Shown here piece after piece: positions 1-8,406 of a stretch of 12,929 nucleotides of DNA. Source of the stretch: Bacteroidales bacterium UBA6360 (GTDB lineage: Bacteria > Bacteroidota > Bacteroidia > Bacteroidales > UBA932); contig DJRM01000105.1 of the NCBI GenBank assembly GCA_002440085.1, positions 1 to 12,929 of the forward strand, read 5' to 3'. The first letter of the stretch is position 1. Each line of letters begins with the position of its first letter. The translations under genes and the position numbers were made by a program. The notes beneath the pieces are model-generated. The model was given only the letters and a program-made list of their open reading frames with translations. It was not told the DNA's origin and searched no databases.

Positions 1-221
1 AAGCCTTGCAGAATCATCATCAGGACCCGCGTACAATCACTTGAGTTCCTTCTCTGGCATCAATCTCGGGCCGCGGTCAAAATTTTTCAAAAAAAGGCTG
101 TAAGCCTCCCCGTTTCATTTGTTATATAAGTACCTCGGAGATATTGTGCAGTATTTTCGAGGATAGATTTCTTTTTGAAGAAAGAGTGTACCGAGCGTAC
201 ACGACTGATGAAAAAAGGAAT
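1..221. other. 5' leader without a supported gene
   Basis: No convincing coding region is visible here. The + frames open at the window edge end at about 42, 107 and 129, and none of the short translations resembles the C-terminus of an ECF sigma factor, although such a gene commonly precedes fecR in this kind of locus. The stretch becomes AT-rich from about 80 and probably carries the promoter of the FecR gene. It also holds a small inverted repeat at 186-202. A TTG-initiated extension of the FecR frame begins at 144, but I regard 144-221 as untranslated. Confidence 0.5.
186..202. promoter_or_regulatory. inverted repeat before FecR start
   Basis: A perfect 6-bp inverted repeat, GTGTAC-cgagc-GTACAC, lies 20 to 36 bases before the ATG at 222. 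It could be a protein-binding half-site pair or a weak hairpin in the mRNA leader. A 6-bp repeat of this kind can occur by chance in 13 kb, so the function is only a suggestion from its position. Confidence 0.25.
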
Positions 222-1247
222 ATGGCCCGAAAATACAAACAATATATGGACAAGAACACATTGATAGACTATATGCTCTGCAGGACGACCCCGCAGCAGG
301 AAAGGGCCATCCTTGACTGGCTTGACGAGAGCGAGGAGAACCGCAAGGAAATGGACGAGCTGGACGAGACCTTCAACGCCATGGTTCTTCATGCTCCTGT
401 GGCTGCAGCTCAGGGAGCCTCCGGGGAATATGCGGGACAGGAAATGGCCGGCGGACGTGCCGGGGAGGATGCCGAGGGGAAACGCACGAAAGGGAGCGGG
501 AAGGTCCGCCGCCTCGTGCTTCGCTATGCCGCAGTTGCGGCGGCCTGCGCGGCTCTTGTCTTCGGGGGCGGTTACCTCTACAGCTCCTGGAAGATTTCCC
601 GTTTCGCGGAGCAGACCGTCGCCTTCAGCTCGCCTGCCGGACAGACTGTGAACCTTACCCTTCAGGACGGCACCAAGGTCTGGCTCGCCGGCGGCTCCAC
701 GCTCGAGTATCCGGTGGCATTCGCCGGCGGTGAACGCCGCGTCGCGCTTTCCGGAGAGGCCATGTTCGACGTCACCCACAGGGACGACAGGCAGCCGTTC
801 GTGGTCGGCACCTTCGCCGGGGATGTGGAGGTGCTCGGGACCAAGTTCGACGTGCTGGCCGAGAAGGAGACTGGAACATTCTCGACGGCTCTTCTCCGGG
901 GAAAGATCCGGGTGAGCGGCGAGGGCGGAAGCGTGGAACTAGCGCCGGGACAGATTGCCGAGCTCCGGGACGGGCGCCTGCACACGGAGGAAATGTCGAG
1001 CGCGGACGACTACCTGTGGATAGAGGGCATACTCTCCCTCAACACCCCGTCCTTCGCTAAGCTCGCGGCGAGGCTTGAGAGGATATATGACGTGAGGATA
1101 ATGACGGAGGCCTCCGAGCCGGTTGTCAAGAACAGGGGAAAAATACGCACCGCCGACGGCCTTGAACACGCCCTGCGCATAATCCTCGCCGGCACGGGTC
1201 ACTCATTCGAGATAGATTACGAGACCAAGCAGGTGCACATAAGATAG
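222..1247 (+). CDS. FecR-family anti-sigma factor
   Basis: Inner-membrane anti-sigma factor expected to hold an ECF sigma factor in the cytoplasm and release it when the partner SusC reports substrate. With the ATG at 222 the protein has 341 residues. Residues 9-60 form a charged helical N-terminus that includes LCRTTPQQERAILDWLDES, the usual anti-sigma segment. Residues about 101-120 are one hydrophobic span (YAAVAAACAALVFGGGYLY). A periplasmic FecR domain follows from about 133 (PAGQTVNLTLQDGTKVWL, then GEAMFDV and VEVLGTKFDV). Residues about 265-341 match the DUF4974-type C-terminal domain, which is related to STN. I chose 222 because AAAAAAGGAAT directly precedes it. An ATG at 246 (333 residues) is the main alternative, and a TTG at 144 would add 26 residues not typical of the family. 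The susC gene starts 96 bases downstream. The family call is firm and the start is less so. Confidence 0.93.
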   Translation: MARKYKQYMDKNTLIDYMLCRTTPQQERAILDWLDESEENRKEMDELDETFNAMVLHAPVAAAQGASGEYAGQEMAGGRAGEDAEGKRTKGSGKVRRLVLRYAAVAAACAALVFGGGYLYSSWKISRFAEQTVAFSSPAGQTVNLTLQDGTKVWLAGGSTLEYPVAFAGGERRVALSGEAMFDVTHRDDRQPFVVGTFAGDVEVLGTKFDVLAEKETGTFSTALLRGKIRVSGEGGSVELAPGQIAELRDGRLHTEEMSSADDYLWIEGILSLNTPSFAKLAARLERIYDVRIMTEASEPVVKNRGKIRTADGLEHALRIILAGTGHSFEIDYETKQVHIR

Positions 1248-1343
1248 CGCCCGTTTCGGACAGCATTCTCATATATATAATCTCAGACACACATTGCGCC
1301 TCAATCGGGTGCACAATACTATAATTCAATAAACAACAAAACA
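1248..1343 (+). promoter_or_regulatory. fecR-susC gap, probable promoter and A-rich leader
   Basis: This 96-base gap is much more AT-rich than its neighbours and contains ATATATATAAT at 1271-1281 and CTATAATTCAATAAAC further on. It ends in an A-rich leader (ACAACAAAACA) directly before the susC ATG. The PUL promoter driven by the cognate sigma factor would be expected here. I cannot identify a -33/-7 pair with confidence: there is no TTTG element in the gap. The A-rich leader is almost the same as the one before the small gene at 8407. Confidence 0.4.
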
Positions 1344-4300
1344 ATGACAGTAACTAACCACTCGCACGGAAGGCGGATTCCAATCTTCACCGCCCTTCTC
1401 TGCACGCTGCTGCTCTTCTGCGGAACCGCTGCGGCCCAGAGCGTCACCGTCTCCATCGACAGGAAGGATGCGACGCTCAAAAGCTGTATGGACGAAGTGG
1501 AGAGGCAGACCAGCTACCTCTTTGTCTATGACGAGAGTTGCGACCTCTCCCGAAAGGTGACGGTCAAGGCCAAGTCAAAGCCGCTGCGCGGCGTGCTCGA
1601 CCAGATTTTCAGGGATTCGGGCATCAGCTACAGCATCTCCGGGAGCAACATCGTCCTCGAATCCGCCCATGAGACGGCGGACGGTGAAGCCCGTGCCGCG
1701 ACGGTTGTCTCGCACATTCAGGGACACATCACCGATGCCCACGGCGAGCCTGTAGCGGGTGCGTTCGTCTTCATCAGCGGCACGCAGACAGGAACTAACA
1801 CCGACGCCGACGGCGCATATTCCCTGGACATTCCCCGGAGTGTCAAGTCTCCGGTGATTTCCGTCAGCTGCATCGGCTACAACACCGCACAGATGAGGGT
1901 CGGCTCGTCCGAGAACATCGACGTCACGCTCAAGGACTCGATTGAGTTCCTCGACCAGGCCGTCGTCATCGGCTACGGAACTCTCGACCGCAAGGAAGTC
2001 ACCAGCTCCATCGCCTCCATCTCCGCCGACGAGATGATGAAGGGCGTGGGCGGCGCGGACATCACCACGGCGCTTCAGGGCAAGATAGGCGGTCTCGTGA
2101 TAGGCCAGACCAAGGGCGTGAACTCCTCTCCAAAGCTCCAGCTCAGGGGCATGGCGTCAATCGTCGCGGGGCAGGAGCCTCTCGTCGTCATCGACGGATT
2201 CCCGGGCGGCGACATCCGCTCTCTCAACCCCGATGACATCAAGTCCATCGACGTGCTCAAGGACGCTTCCGCAGGCGCGATTTACGGAACCCGTGCGGCC
2301 GCAGGCGTGATTCTCATCACCACCAAGAGCGGCACCGACACCGAAGGCAAGCTGAACCTCACCTACAGTGCCGAGCTTCTTCACCGTCAGGCCTACGGAA
2401 AGCCGGACATCCTCTCCGCCGAGGAATATGTCGCCAACGGCGTGGGCAAGGACTACGGCAGCCGCACCGACTGGTGGGACGAGGCCATAAACCACCGCAA
2501 CTTCTCCCAGAAGCACAACATCGCGGTGAACTTCGGAACGCAGAAGGCAACCGTCTATTCGTCGTTCTTCTACGAGAAGCAGGACGGAATCGCCACGGGA
2601 GAGTGGCGCAAGGACTTCGGCGGAAGGCTCAACGCCAAATACACCATGTTCGACGGCTGGTTTGAAATCCGCACCAACGTCGATTACCGTCAGGCGAAGC
2701 GCAACAATCAGGGCGCGTACTTCGGACAGGCCCTGCTCAACAACCCGACCCGCTCGCCGTATGACGAGAACTCCCGCACCGGCTACAACATCTGGACAGG
2801 CGAGTTAAACGACTACAACATCATCGCCGACGCCGCCCTCTACGACAGCAACTCCACCGACAAGTGGTTCAAGCCCGAGGCTTCGTTCACTCTGAACATC
2901 CTTCCGGTCGAGGGCCTGTCGTACCGCCAGAGCGTCGGTTATTCCAACTACCAGAGCGAGCCTCACACCTACAGGTCCATGTTCCACCGCGAGAGCATAG
3001 CGAACAGCATCAACGGCACGGCGACGCTCGGATTCTCCAAGACCGAGAGAATCAACACCGAGGGATATTTCTCCTACGACCGCACTTTCGGCGACGCGCA
3101 CAAGGTGAACGCCGTGCTCGGATACTCATGGAACCGCTACGACGGCGAATCCTTCAGCATGTCCAACAGCAACTTCACCGTCGACGGCGTGAAATACTGG
3201 GACATGGAGAAAGGCTCCTACCTCAACGACGGCCTCGCCTCCATGTCATCCTCCAAGGAGGTCACAGAAAAGCTCATGGCATACTTCGCCCGGGCCAACT
3301 ACTCGTACAAAAACCGCTACATGATTTCCGCGACCTACCGCCGCGAGGGCTCCTCCAAGTTCGGAAAGAAGAACCGCTGGGGCAATTTCTGGGCGGTTTC
3401 AGCCGGCTGGAGCATAGCCAATGAGCCGTTCATGGAGAACGTGAAATGGATTGACGACCTCAAGATACGCGCCGGCTACGGAGTCACCGGAAACAACGAT
3501 TTCAGCGCGACATATTCCGGTAACTTCATCGGCGCCGACGAGAACAGGTGGATACTTCCGAACGGGACGTGGAAATATACCTACGGCCGCAGCGAGGATG
3601 TGAACCCCAACCTCGGATGGGAGACCAAGGGCGAATGGAACGTGGGACTCGACTTCTCCTTCCTCGACGGCAGGATATACGGAAAGGCCGACCTTTTCAG
3701 GCGCAAGATTTCCGGAATGCTGTTCTATGTCAGGGTTCCGCAGCCTCCGTACATCAGGGGCTACCAGTGGCAGAACATCGGCTCCATGGAAAACAAGGGC
3801 TGGGAGTTCGAGCTCGGTGGCGACATCATCCGCACAAGGGACTTCAAGTGGAGCACTTCGCTGAACCTAAGCCACTCCTCCAGCCGCGTCCTCACCATGG
3901 ACGGCAGCAACACACGCTGGGACGGCGGTCAGATGCCGGGGCCGAACTCTCCTGGCAAGTCCATCATCCTTGAGGAGGGGAGCGTCGTGGGTCAGTTCTA
4001 CATCTATGAGTTCGCCGGATTCTCAACGGACGGGCAGTTCCTCATCAGCGACCGCAACGGCAGGACCATCCCGTCCTCGTCGAAGATTGCCGACGACCGC
4101 AAACTCCTCGGGAACTTCACCCCTAAGGTCATGTACGGCTGGAGCCACAGCCTCAGCTACAGAGACTTCGACCTCGGCGTGAGCATGCACGGCTGGCTCG
4201 GCTTCGACGTCTATAACACCTACGCCATGTGTCTGGGAATAGCCCGGCGCAACGGCGAGTGCAATGTCCTGCGCGACGCCTACTCAACCTTCGCCCACAT

Positions 4301-4580
4301 CAAGGACGAGAAGCTCATGAGCAACTACTACCTCGAAGAGGGTTCGTTCCTCAAGATAGACGCAATAACCCTCGGATATACCCTTGACATAAAGAGGTGG
4401 ACGAAATATGTCGACAGCCTGCGTGTCTTCGCGACCTGCGGCAACGTCGCCACCTTCACCGGCTACACCGGACTCGACCCGGAGGTGAACATCACCGGAT
4501 ATGACGGCGGAATAGACTATTACACACGCGCCTACCCGATGTCGCGCACATGGACCCTCGGCGTGCAGCTCAAATTCTGA
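1344..4580 (+). CDS. SusC-family TonB-dependent outer-membrane transporter with STN domain
   Basis: Outer-membrane beta-barrel that imports oligosaccharides delivered by its SusD lid, energised by TonB. It has 1078 residues, normal for the family. The signal peptide is about residues 1-31, with likely cleavage in TAAAQS. Residues 33-106 form an STN (secretin/TonB short N-terminal) domain, starting SVTVSIDRKDATLKSCMDEV. This is the signalling domain that contacts a FecR protein in the periplasm and fits the fecR gene just upstream. Residues about 125-198 form a carboxypeptidase-regulatory-like domain (IQGHITDAHGEPVAGA). The junction motif VVIGYGT is at 207-213, and the plug runs to about 330 with PLVVIDGFPGGD and ASAGAIYGTRAAAGVILITT. 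The remainder is barrel, ending in an aromatic terminal strand (TWTLGVQLKF). The susD gene follows after 44 bases, so the two are surely one operon. The substrate cannot be read from the sequence. Confidence 0.97.
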   Translation: MTVTNHSHGRRIPIFTALLCTLLLFCGTAAAQSVTVSIDRKDATLKSCMDEVERQTSYLFVYDESCDLSRKVTVKAKSKPLRGVLDQIFRDSGISYSISGSNIVLESAHETADGEARAATVVSHIQGHITDAHGEPVAGAFVFISGTQTGTNTDADGAYSLDIPRSVKSPVISVSCIGYNTAQMRVGSSENIDVTLKDSIEFLDQAVVIGYGTLDRKEVTSSIASISADEMMKGVGGADITTALQGKIGGLVIGQTKGVNSSPKLQLRGMASIVAGQEPLVVIDGFPGGDIRSLNPDDIKSIDVLKDASAGAIYGTRAAAGVILITTKSGTDTEGKLNLTYSAELLHRQAYGKPDILSAEEYVANGVGKDYGSRTDWWDEAINHRNFSQKHNIAVNFGTQKATVYSSFFYEKQDGIATGEWRKDFGGRLNAKYTMFDGWFEIRTNVDYRQAKRNNQGAYFGQALLNNPTRSPYDENSRTGYNIWTGELNDYNIIADAALYDSNSTDKWFKPEASFTLNILPVEGLSYRQSVGYSNYQSEPHTYRSMFHRESIANSINGTATLGFSKTERINTEGYFSYDRTFGDAHKVNAVLGYSWNRYDGESFSMSNSNFTVDGVKYWDMEKGSYLNDGLASMSSSKEVTEKLMAYFARANYSYKNRYMISATYRREGSSKFGKKNRWGNFWAVSAGWSIANEPFMENVKWIDDLKIRAGYGVTGNNDFSATYSGNFIGADENRWILPNGTWKYTYGRSEDVNPNLGWETKGEWNVGLDFSFLDGRIYGKADLFRRKISGMLFYVRVPQPPYIRGYQWQNIGSMENKGWEFELGGDIIRTRDFKWSTSLNLSHSSSRVLTMDGSNTRWDGGQMPGPNSPGKSIILEEGSVVGQFYIYEFAGFSTDGQFLISDRNGRTIPSSSKIADDRKLLGNFTPKVMYGWSHSLSYRDFDLGVSMHGWLGFDVYNTYAMCLGIARRNGECNVLRDAYSTFAHIKDEKLMSNYYLEEGSFLKIDAITLGYTLDIKRWTKYVDSLRVFATCGNVATFTGYTGLDPEVNITGYDGGIDYYTRAYPMSRTWTLGVQLKF

Positions 4581-4624
4581 CGGGGCTTCGGCCTGAACAT
4601 GAAATTTGGCGTTCACCATAAATT

Positions 4625-6334
4625 ATGACAGACATGAAACACAACATATTGAAACTTACGCTCCTGCTGCTGTCCCTCGCGACGCTCGCCGGCTGCGACA
4701 TAGAGCCGGTCTTCTACAAGCAGGTGGCTCCGGACACGTTCTATGACTCGAAGGACGCGGTGTGGCAGCGCTACTACCGTTCCTTCACCCACGCCCGCTG
4801 GACCTTTGCCCAGGACGGAAGCCCGTTCACTCTTCAGGAACTCACCACAGACGAGTTCATAAATCCGGTTCGCGGAGGCCAGAACGCCTCCCGGGGAGAG
4901 GAGTACAAGATGCACTACCACGACTTCCCGATTTACTTCGGCGCGAGCTACCAGGTCTATGCGTCGAGGATGGTGGGCGTGGCAAGGTGCTGGGCGGCGC
5001 TCGACGACCTTCGTGACGTCGATCTCGCGAGCTTCGGCTTCCCGGACGGAACATGGGAGAACTGGACGGCGCAGCTGACCGCCCTTGCCGGACTCTACTA
5101 CCTTGAGGATCTCGACTGCTTCGGCGGTCTCCCGCTCTACGCCGAGAGCGCGGAGGAGGAACGTCCGCGCTCGACCGCGAAGGAGACCTTCAACTTCATC
5201 GAGAAGCTTTTTACCGAAGCCCTTCCGAACCTTGAGGCCAAGACGGCGCTCGGTGCTGAGGAAAAGGGCGAGATTCACAAGGCCATGGCCGCACTGGGGC
5301 TCGCGAAGCTCTATTTCAATGCCATCTCCTACATTGGGGAGGAACGCTACGACGACGCGGCGAGGATATGCCAGGACCTGATTGAAGGGAAATACGGAAC
5401 CTACGAGCTCGACAAGGACTGGACGAAAATCTTCGGATTCGAGAACGCCTGGTCAAACGAGATAATATGGTCAATCCCGAGCGAACGCGCCCAGCTGGAG
5501 ACGGATGCCTACTACGAGTGGGGCCGCCAGATGCCTACGAACATGAGCAATTATTTCGGAGGCATCCCCAACTCCAACGGCTCCAACCAGTACTGCCTCA
5601 CCCCGTCCCTCGACGGCGCCGGCAAGCCATACGCCTACAAGCTCGGCTCGCCGTTCTCGAAGTTCGAGGACACGGACGTGCGCAAGAAGAAATACCGCTA
5701 CCTCGGCAACGGCAAATACGAGGGGATGTTCCTTTTCGGTGAACTCGTGAATCCGGACAACCCGTCGTGGAAGGTCACCGGAACTCAGGAATATTCCGGA
5801 CAGACCCTCAGACTCGTCGATCAGGTGGCCAGACTCTCCGAGGGAAAGACCGAGTCGTCGATGGAGACGGGCGAGGAGAACTCCGGAGTGCGTCTCGTCA
5901 AGTTCTCGCCGCGCCCCAATGCCAGCGATGCTAACCTGCTCTTCAACCCCGACATTCCGATCATGCGTCTGACCGAGGCCTACTACATTCTCGCCGAGTG
6001 CAAGTGGCGCGGCGGGGACAGGAAGGGAGCGGCCGAGCTCATCAACGAAGTGCGCAAGCGCTATTTTGAGAACGGCAACGATCCGAACAAGGCGACGGCC
6101 GAGAACCTCGACCAATGGAGGATGCTCGACGAGTGGATGATTGAGTTCATAGGGGAGAACCGCCGCCGGACCGACCTCATCCGCTGGAACCAGTACATCA
6201 CCGGAGAATGGTGGGACCACACCCCTGACGGCGCGAACAATTCCCACAAGAAGCTTTTCCCGATTTCGACGCACATTCTGAATGTTTCGGATGTCATCAA
6301 GCAGAACCCGGGATATGCGGACAAGGACAAATAG
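4625..6334 (+). CDS. SusD/RagB-family surface glycan-binding lipoprotein
   Basis: Surface lipoprotein that forms the hinged lid of the SusC transporter and binds the glycan. It has 569 residues, within the family range. The N-terminus has a hydrophobic stretch and lipobox LAGC with Cys24, followed by acidic residues (CDIEP), as often seen in Bacteroidota lipoproteins exported to the surface. A SusD-like N-terminal region follows (QVAPDTFYDSKDAVWQRYY, then LTALAGLYYLEDLDCFGGLP). The SusD/RagB C-terminal domain begins at about 441 (NPDIPIMRLTEAYYILAE) and includes the family signature FIGENRRRTDLIRW at 508-521. An in-frame ATG at 4634 would remove three residues and is an equally good start. 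The gene sits 44 bases after susC and 38 bases before the GH5 gene. SusD proteins bind glycan without cutting it, and their sequence rarely predicts the ligand. Confidence 0.96.
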   Translation: MTDMKHNILKLTLLLLSLATLAGCDIEPVFYKQVAPDTFYDSKDAVWQRYYRSFTHARWTFAQDGSPFTLQELTTDEFINPVRGGQNASRGEEYKMHYHDFPIYFGASYQVYASRMVGVARCWAALDDLRDVDLASFGFPDGTWENWTAQLTALAGLYYLEDLDCFGGLPLYAESAEEERPRSTAKETFNFIEKLFTEALPNLEAKTALGAEEKGEIHKAMAALGLAKLYFNAISYIGEERYDDAARICQDLIEGKYGTYELDKDWTKIFGFENAWSNEIIWSIPSERAQLETDAYYEWGRQMPTNMSNYFGGIPNSNGSNQYCLTPSLDGAGKPYAYKLGSPFSKFEDTDVRKKKYRYLGNGKYEGMFLFGELVNPDNPSWKVTGTQEYSGQTLRLVDQVARLSEGKTESSMETGEENSGVRLVKFSPRPNASDANLLFNPDIPIMRLTEAYYILAECKWRGGDRKGAAELINEVRKRYFENGNDPNKATAENLDQWRMLDEWMIEFIGENRRRTDLIRWNQYITGEWWDHTPDGANNSHKKLFPISTHILNVSDVIKQNPGYADKDK

Positions 6335-6372
6335 GGTCACTTTACGGAGAAAGACACAATACCATTAAAACT

Positions 6373-8325
6373 ATGTATATGAACAGAATACAGAAAATAA
6401 TGCTTCCTTTTCTGGCGCTGCTTGCCATCGTGGGCTGCACCAGGAACCTCTACGGCGTCAAGCCTTCGGAGGCGGGGACAGACAACGAGCTGGTCAAGAC
6501 CGGCTTCACCCGGGGAGTGAACCTGTCCTCGTGCTTCGACGTCTCCGAAGGGAGCGACGCGAACAACATCTGGATGGGCTACATAAACGACGACACCTTC
6601 CAGCACCTGACCGAACTCGGGATTGACGTGGTGCGCGTCCCTATGACCTTCGGACGTTTCGTCGAGCCTGCGAGCGGCACTGCCTACAAGCTTCAGGACA
6701 AGTTCCTCAGCCGTCTCGACGAACTGCTTGACCTCGGTGAGAAATGGGGAATCACCGTCATCGTCGACAACCACCAGTGGGGATATGTCGCAAAATATCC
6801 CGACGACCATGCCGAGGGCTTCATGAAATCCGTGTGGCGTCAGGTGGCCGAGCACTGCAAGGGCCGTTCGGGCAAGGTCGTCTATGAGCTTCAGAACGAG
6901 CCGGACGGAGACTGGTGGAAGGATCACTGGCACGAGCTTCAGGGCGAACTTATTGAGGAAATCCGTAAAGTTGACGACAAGCACGCCATCATCGTCTGCG
7001 CGAATCCATATCATTCTCTCGCCGAACTCCCTGAATATGAGGACAACAACCTCATTTACACCTTCCACTTCTACTCCCCGATGGTCTTCACCCATCAGGG
7101 CGGGACATCGAGCAACTGGACGAAACTCTACGCAATCGGAGGACAGGTTCCATTCCCATGGAACGACAAGTTTGACGGGGACAAGCTCGCCTCCCAGATT
7201 ACCAATTCCACCTACAAGGAGGCTCTTCAGAACTACTCCTACCTCGGCACCGAGTACGCCATCTATCAGGACATGGACAAGTCAATCGCCGAGGCGCGCC
7301 GTCGCGGGGTGCCGCTTTTCATGGGCGAGTTCGGGGCAATCGGGGCATTCGCGAACAATAGGGGCTCTTCCAACGCCGACCGCTGCTACTGGCACGAGTG
7401 CGTGAGGAAATATGCCGAGCTCAACGGCGTCTCCTGGACCCTGTGGACCTACAGCAAGGAATTCGGACTCTTCAACACCGACGGCTCAGTCAAGTTCGAC
7501 AGGGACCTGAATCTCGATCTGGTCAATGCCCTCGGGCTCACAGTGCCTCCGGCCTACAGGGACGACCCTGACGAGGATGAGAGCAGCTACGCCAAGGTCG
7601 TGCTCTATGATGACGGCTGGGGCGAGTCTGTGACCCCGTTCGGCGCGGACGGAAAGGCCACGCATCTGACGATTCCGAGCTTCGACTCCCCGGCAGTCGG
7701 CTCCAACTGCATCAAGTGGGATGTGTCGAAGAAATGGCAGTACCTTACTTTCCAGTTCAAGAGCAAGTGCGAGGACCTCACGAAGTTCAACCTCCGCAAG
7801 ACCTCCATCCGTTTCCGCTTCAAGGCAGACCTCCGCACCGCCAAGTCCGTGGGCTGGAGCATCTGGTGCGTCAACAACAAGGACAGCTTCACCGACCCTG
7901 CCGAGCAGCACAACTGGGTTATGAGATATGGGGTTACGGCTGCGAACGCCAAGGCTGACGGCGAGTGGCACGAGGTGAAGATTCCGCTGAAGGACTTCGA
8001 CTACCGCAGCAGCGAGGACGCGCCATACGTCCCGTCCGAAGGGCATTTCACATGGGCGAAGATGAAGGAAATCCAGTTCGGCACATTCGACAGCGACGCG
8101 TCTGCGGGAGCGGTGTTCTACCTCGACGAGGTGGTGATCATGGGACCGCTCGACCCTAACTGGAAGCCGGGCGGCGAGGACCCGGACCCGAAACCGGATC
8201 CCGACCCCGATCCAAAACCGGACCCGGATCCAAAACCGGACCCAGACCCTGAACCGGAACCGACTCCGGGGCAGAACAGCGGGATGATAAACGACCTGAA
8301 TATATTGCCGTCGGTTGACTATTGA
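6373..8325 (+). CDS. GH5 endo-glycanase lipoprotein with C-terminal beta-sandwich module
   Basis: Predicted surface endo-acting glycoside hydrolase of family 5 (clan A, retaining). It has 650 residues. The lipobox is LAIVGC with Cys22. The (beta/alpha)8 catalytic domain spans about 43-390. The proposed acid/base is Glu176 in LQNEP and the nucleophile is Glu319 in MGEFGA. Other active-site segments are IVDNHQW at 130-136 and FHFYSP at 231-236. A second domain at about 405-592 looks like a beta-sandwich carbohydrate-binding module, with GEWHEVKIPLKDFD at 530-543 and the closing strand VFYLDEVVIMG at 581-591. Residues 603-632 are a Pro/Asp/Lys/Glu repeat, followed by an 18-residue tail (633-650). 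GH5 covers cellulases, mixed-linkage glucanases, mannanases, xyloglucanases and others, and I could not assign a subfamily. The two nearby GH3 genes favour a beta-glucan substrate by inference. An alternative start two codons later (6379) is possible. Confidence 0.93.
   Translation: MYMNRIQKIMLPFLALLAIVGCTRNLYGVKPSEAGTDNELVKTGFTRGVNLSSCFDVSEGSDANNIWMGYINDDTFQHLTELGIDVVRVPMTFGRFVEPASGTAYKLQDKFLSRLDELLDLGEKWGITVIVDNHQWGYVAKYPDDHAEGFMKSVWRQVAEHCKGRSGKVVYELQNEPDGDWWKDHWHELQGELIEEIRKVDDKHAIIVCANPYHSLAELPEYEDNNLIYTFHFYSPMVFTHQGGTSSNWTKLYAIGGQVPFPWNDKFDGDKLASQITNSTYKEALQNYSYLGTEYAIYQDMDKSIAEARRRGVPLFMGEFGAIGAFANNRGSSNADRCYWHECVRKYAELNGVSWTLWTYSKEFGLFNTDGSVKFDRDLNLDLVNALGLTVPPAYRDDPDEDESSYAKVVLYDDGWGESVTPFGADGKATHLTIPSFDSPAVGSNCIKWDVSKKWQYLTFQFKSKCEDLTKFNLRKTSIRFRFKADLRTAKSVGWSIWCVNNKDSFTDPAEQHNWVMRYGVTAANAKADGEWHEVKIPLKDFDYRSSEDAPYVPSEGHFTWAKMKEIQFGTFDSDASAGAVFYLDEVVIMGPLDPNWKPGGEDPDPKPDPDPDPKPDPDPKPDPDPEPEPTPGQNSGMINDLNILPSVDY
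8179..8268 (+). repeat. DP/KP-coding tandem repeat (linker in GH5)
   Basis: This in-frame segment encodes alternating Asp-Pro, Lys-Pro and Glu-Pro dipeptides, residues 603-632 of the GH5 protein. At its core a 17-base unit, GATCCAAAACCGGACCC, occurs at 8209-8225 and again at 8227-8243, an 18-base period (six codons). Such segments are usually stiff, extended linkers or cell-surface spacers. Here only a short tail follows, not another domain. The repeat is prone to slippage, so its length may vary between strains. Confidence 0.85.
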
Positions 8326-8367
8326 CATGACACCGTTCACCGTCATGGAGGTTTAGGGTCATGACGG
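8326..8367 (+). promoter_or_regulatory. cluster of CATGAC/GTCATG elements
   Basis: Directly after the GH5 stop codon lie CATGAC (8326-8331), GTCATG (8342-8347) and the palindrome GTCATGAC (8358-8365), each starting 16 bases after the previous one. The middle copy can pair with the first (6 bp) or, better, with the last as CCGTCATG/CATGACGG (8340-8347 with 8360-8367, 8 bp, 12-base loop). The arrangement could be repeated binding sites or alternative RNA hairpins. No T-run follows, so it is not a classic intrinsic terminator. Confidence 0.35.
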
Positions 8368-8406
8368 CGTAAAGCAATAATTACTAACAACATAATAAAC
8401 AAAACA

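Noticed and set aside
95..107. Hairpin AGGCT-gta-AGCCT, followed on the - strand by seven T residues
   Set aside because: It could only end a - strand transcript arriving from the fecR side, where no - strand gene is supported. The stem is only 5 bp.
1..129. Frames open at the left edge as a possible end of an ECF sigma gene
   Set aside because: Translations ending at about 42, 107 and 129 show none of the helix-turn-helix or charged C-terminal features expected; too short to call.
4601..4608. GAAATTTG, close to the Bacteroides -7 element TAnnTTTG, between susC and susD
   Set aside because: The first base does not fit, there is no TTTG at the right upstream distance, and the 44-base gap indicates one transcript.
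5471..6340. A 289-residue - strand frame opposite susD
   Set aside because: It is fully overlapped by the well-supported SusD C-terminal domain and has no motif of its own.
8179..8268. Possible CRISPR-like or intergenic satellite repeat
   Set aside because: The repeat is in frame in GH5, has no spacers, and encodes a regular DP/KP peptide.
7486..8346. A 286-residue - strand frame opposite GH5, rich in Arg/Val
   Set aside because: It is a shadow of the GH5 frame; its Arg-rich start is the complement of the DP/KP repeat.
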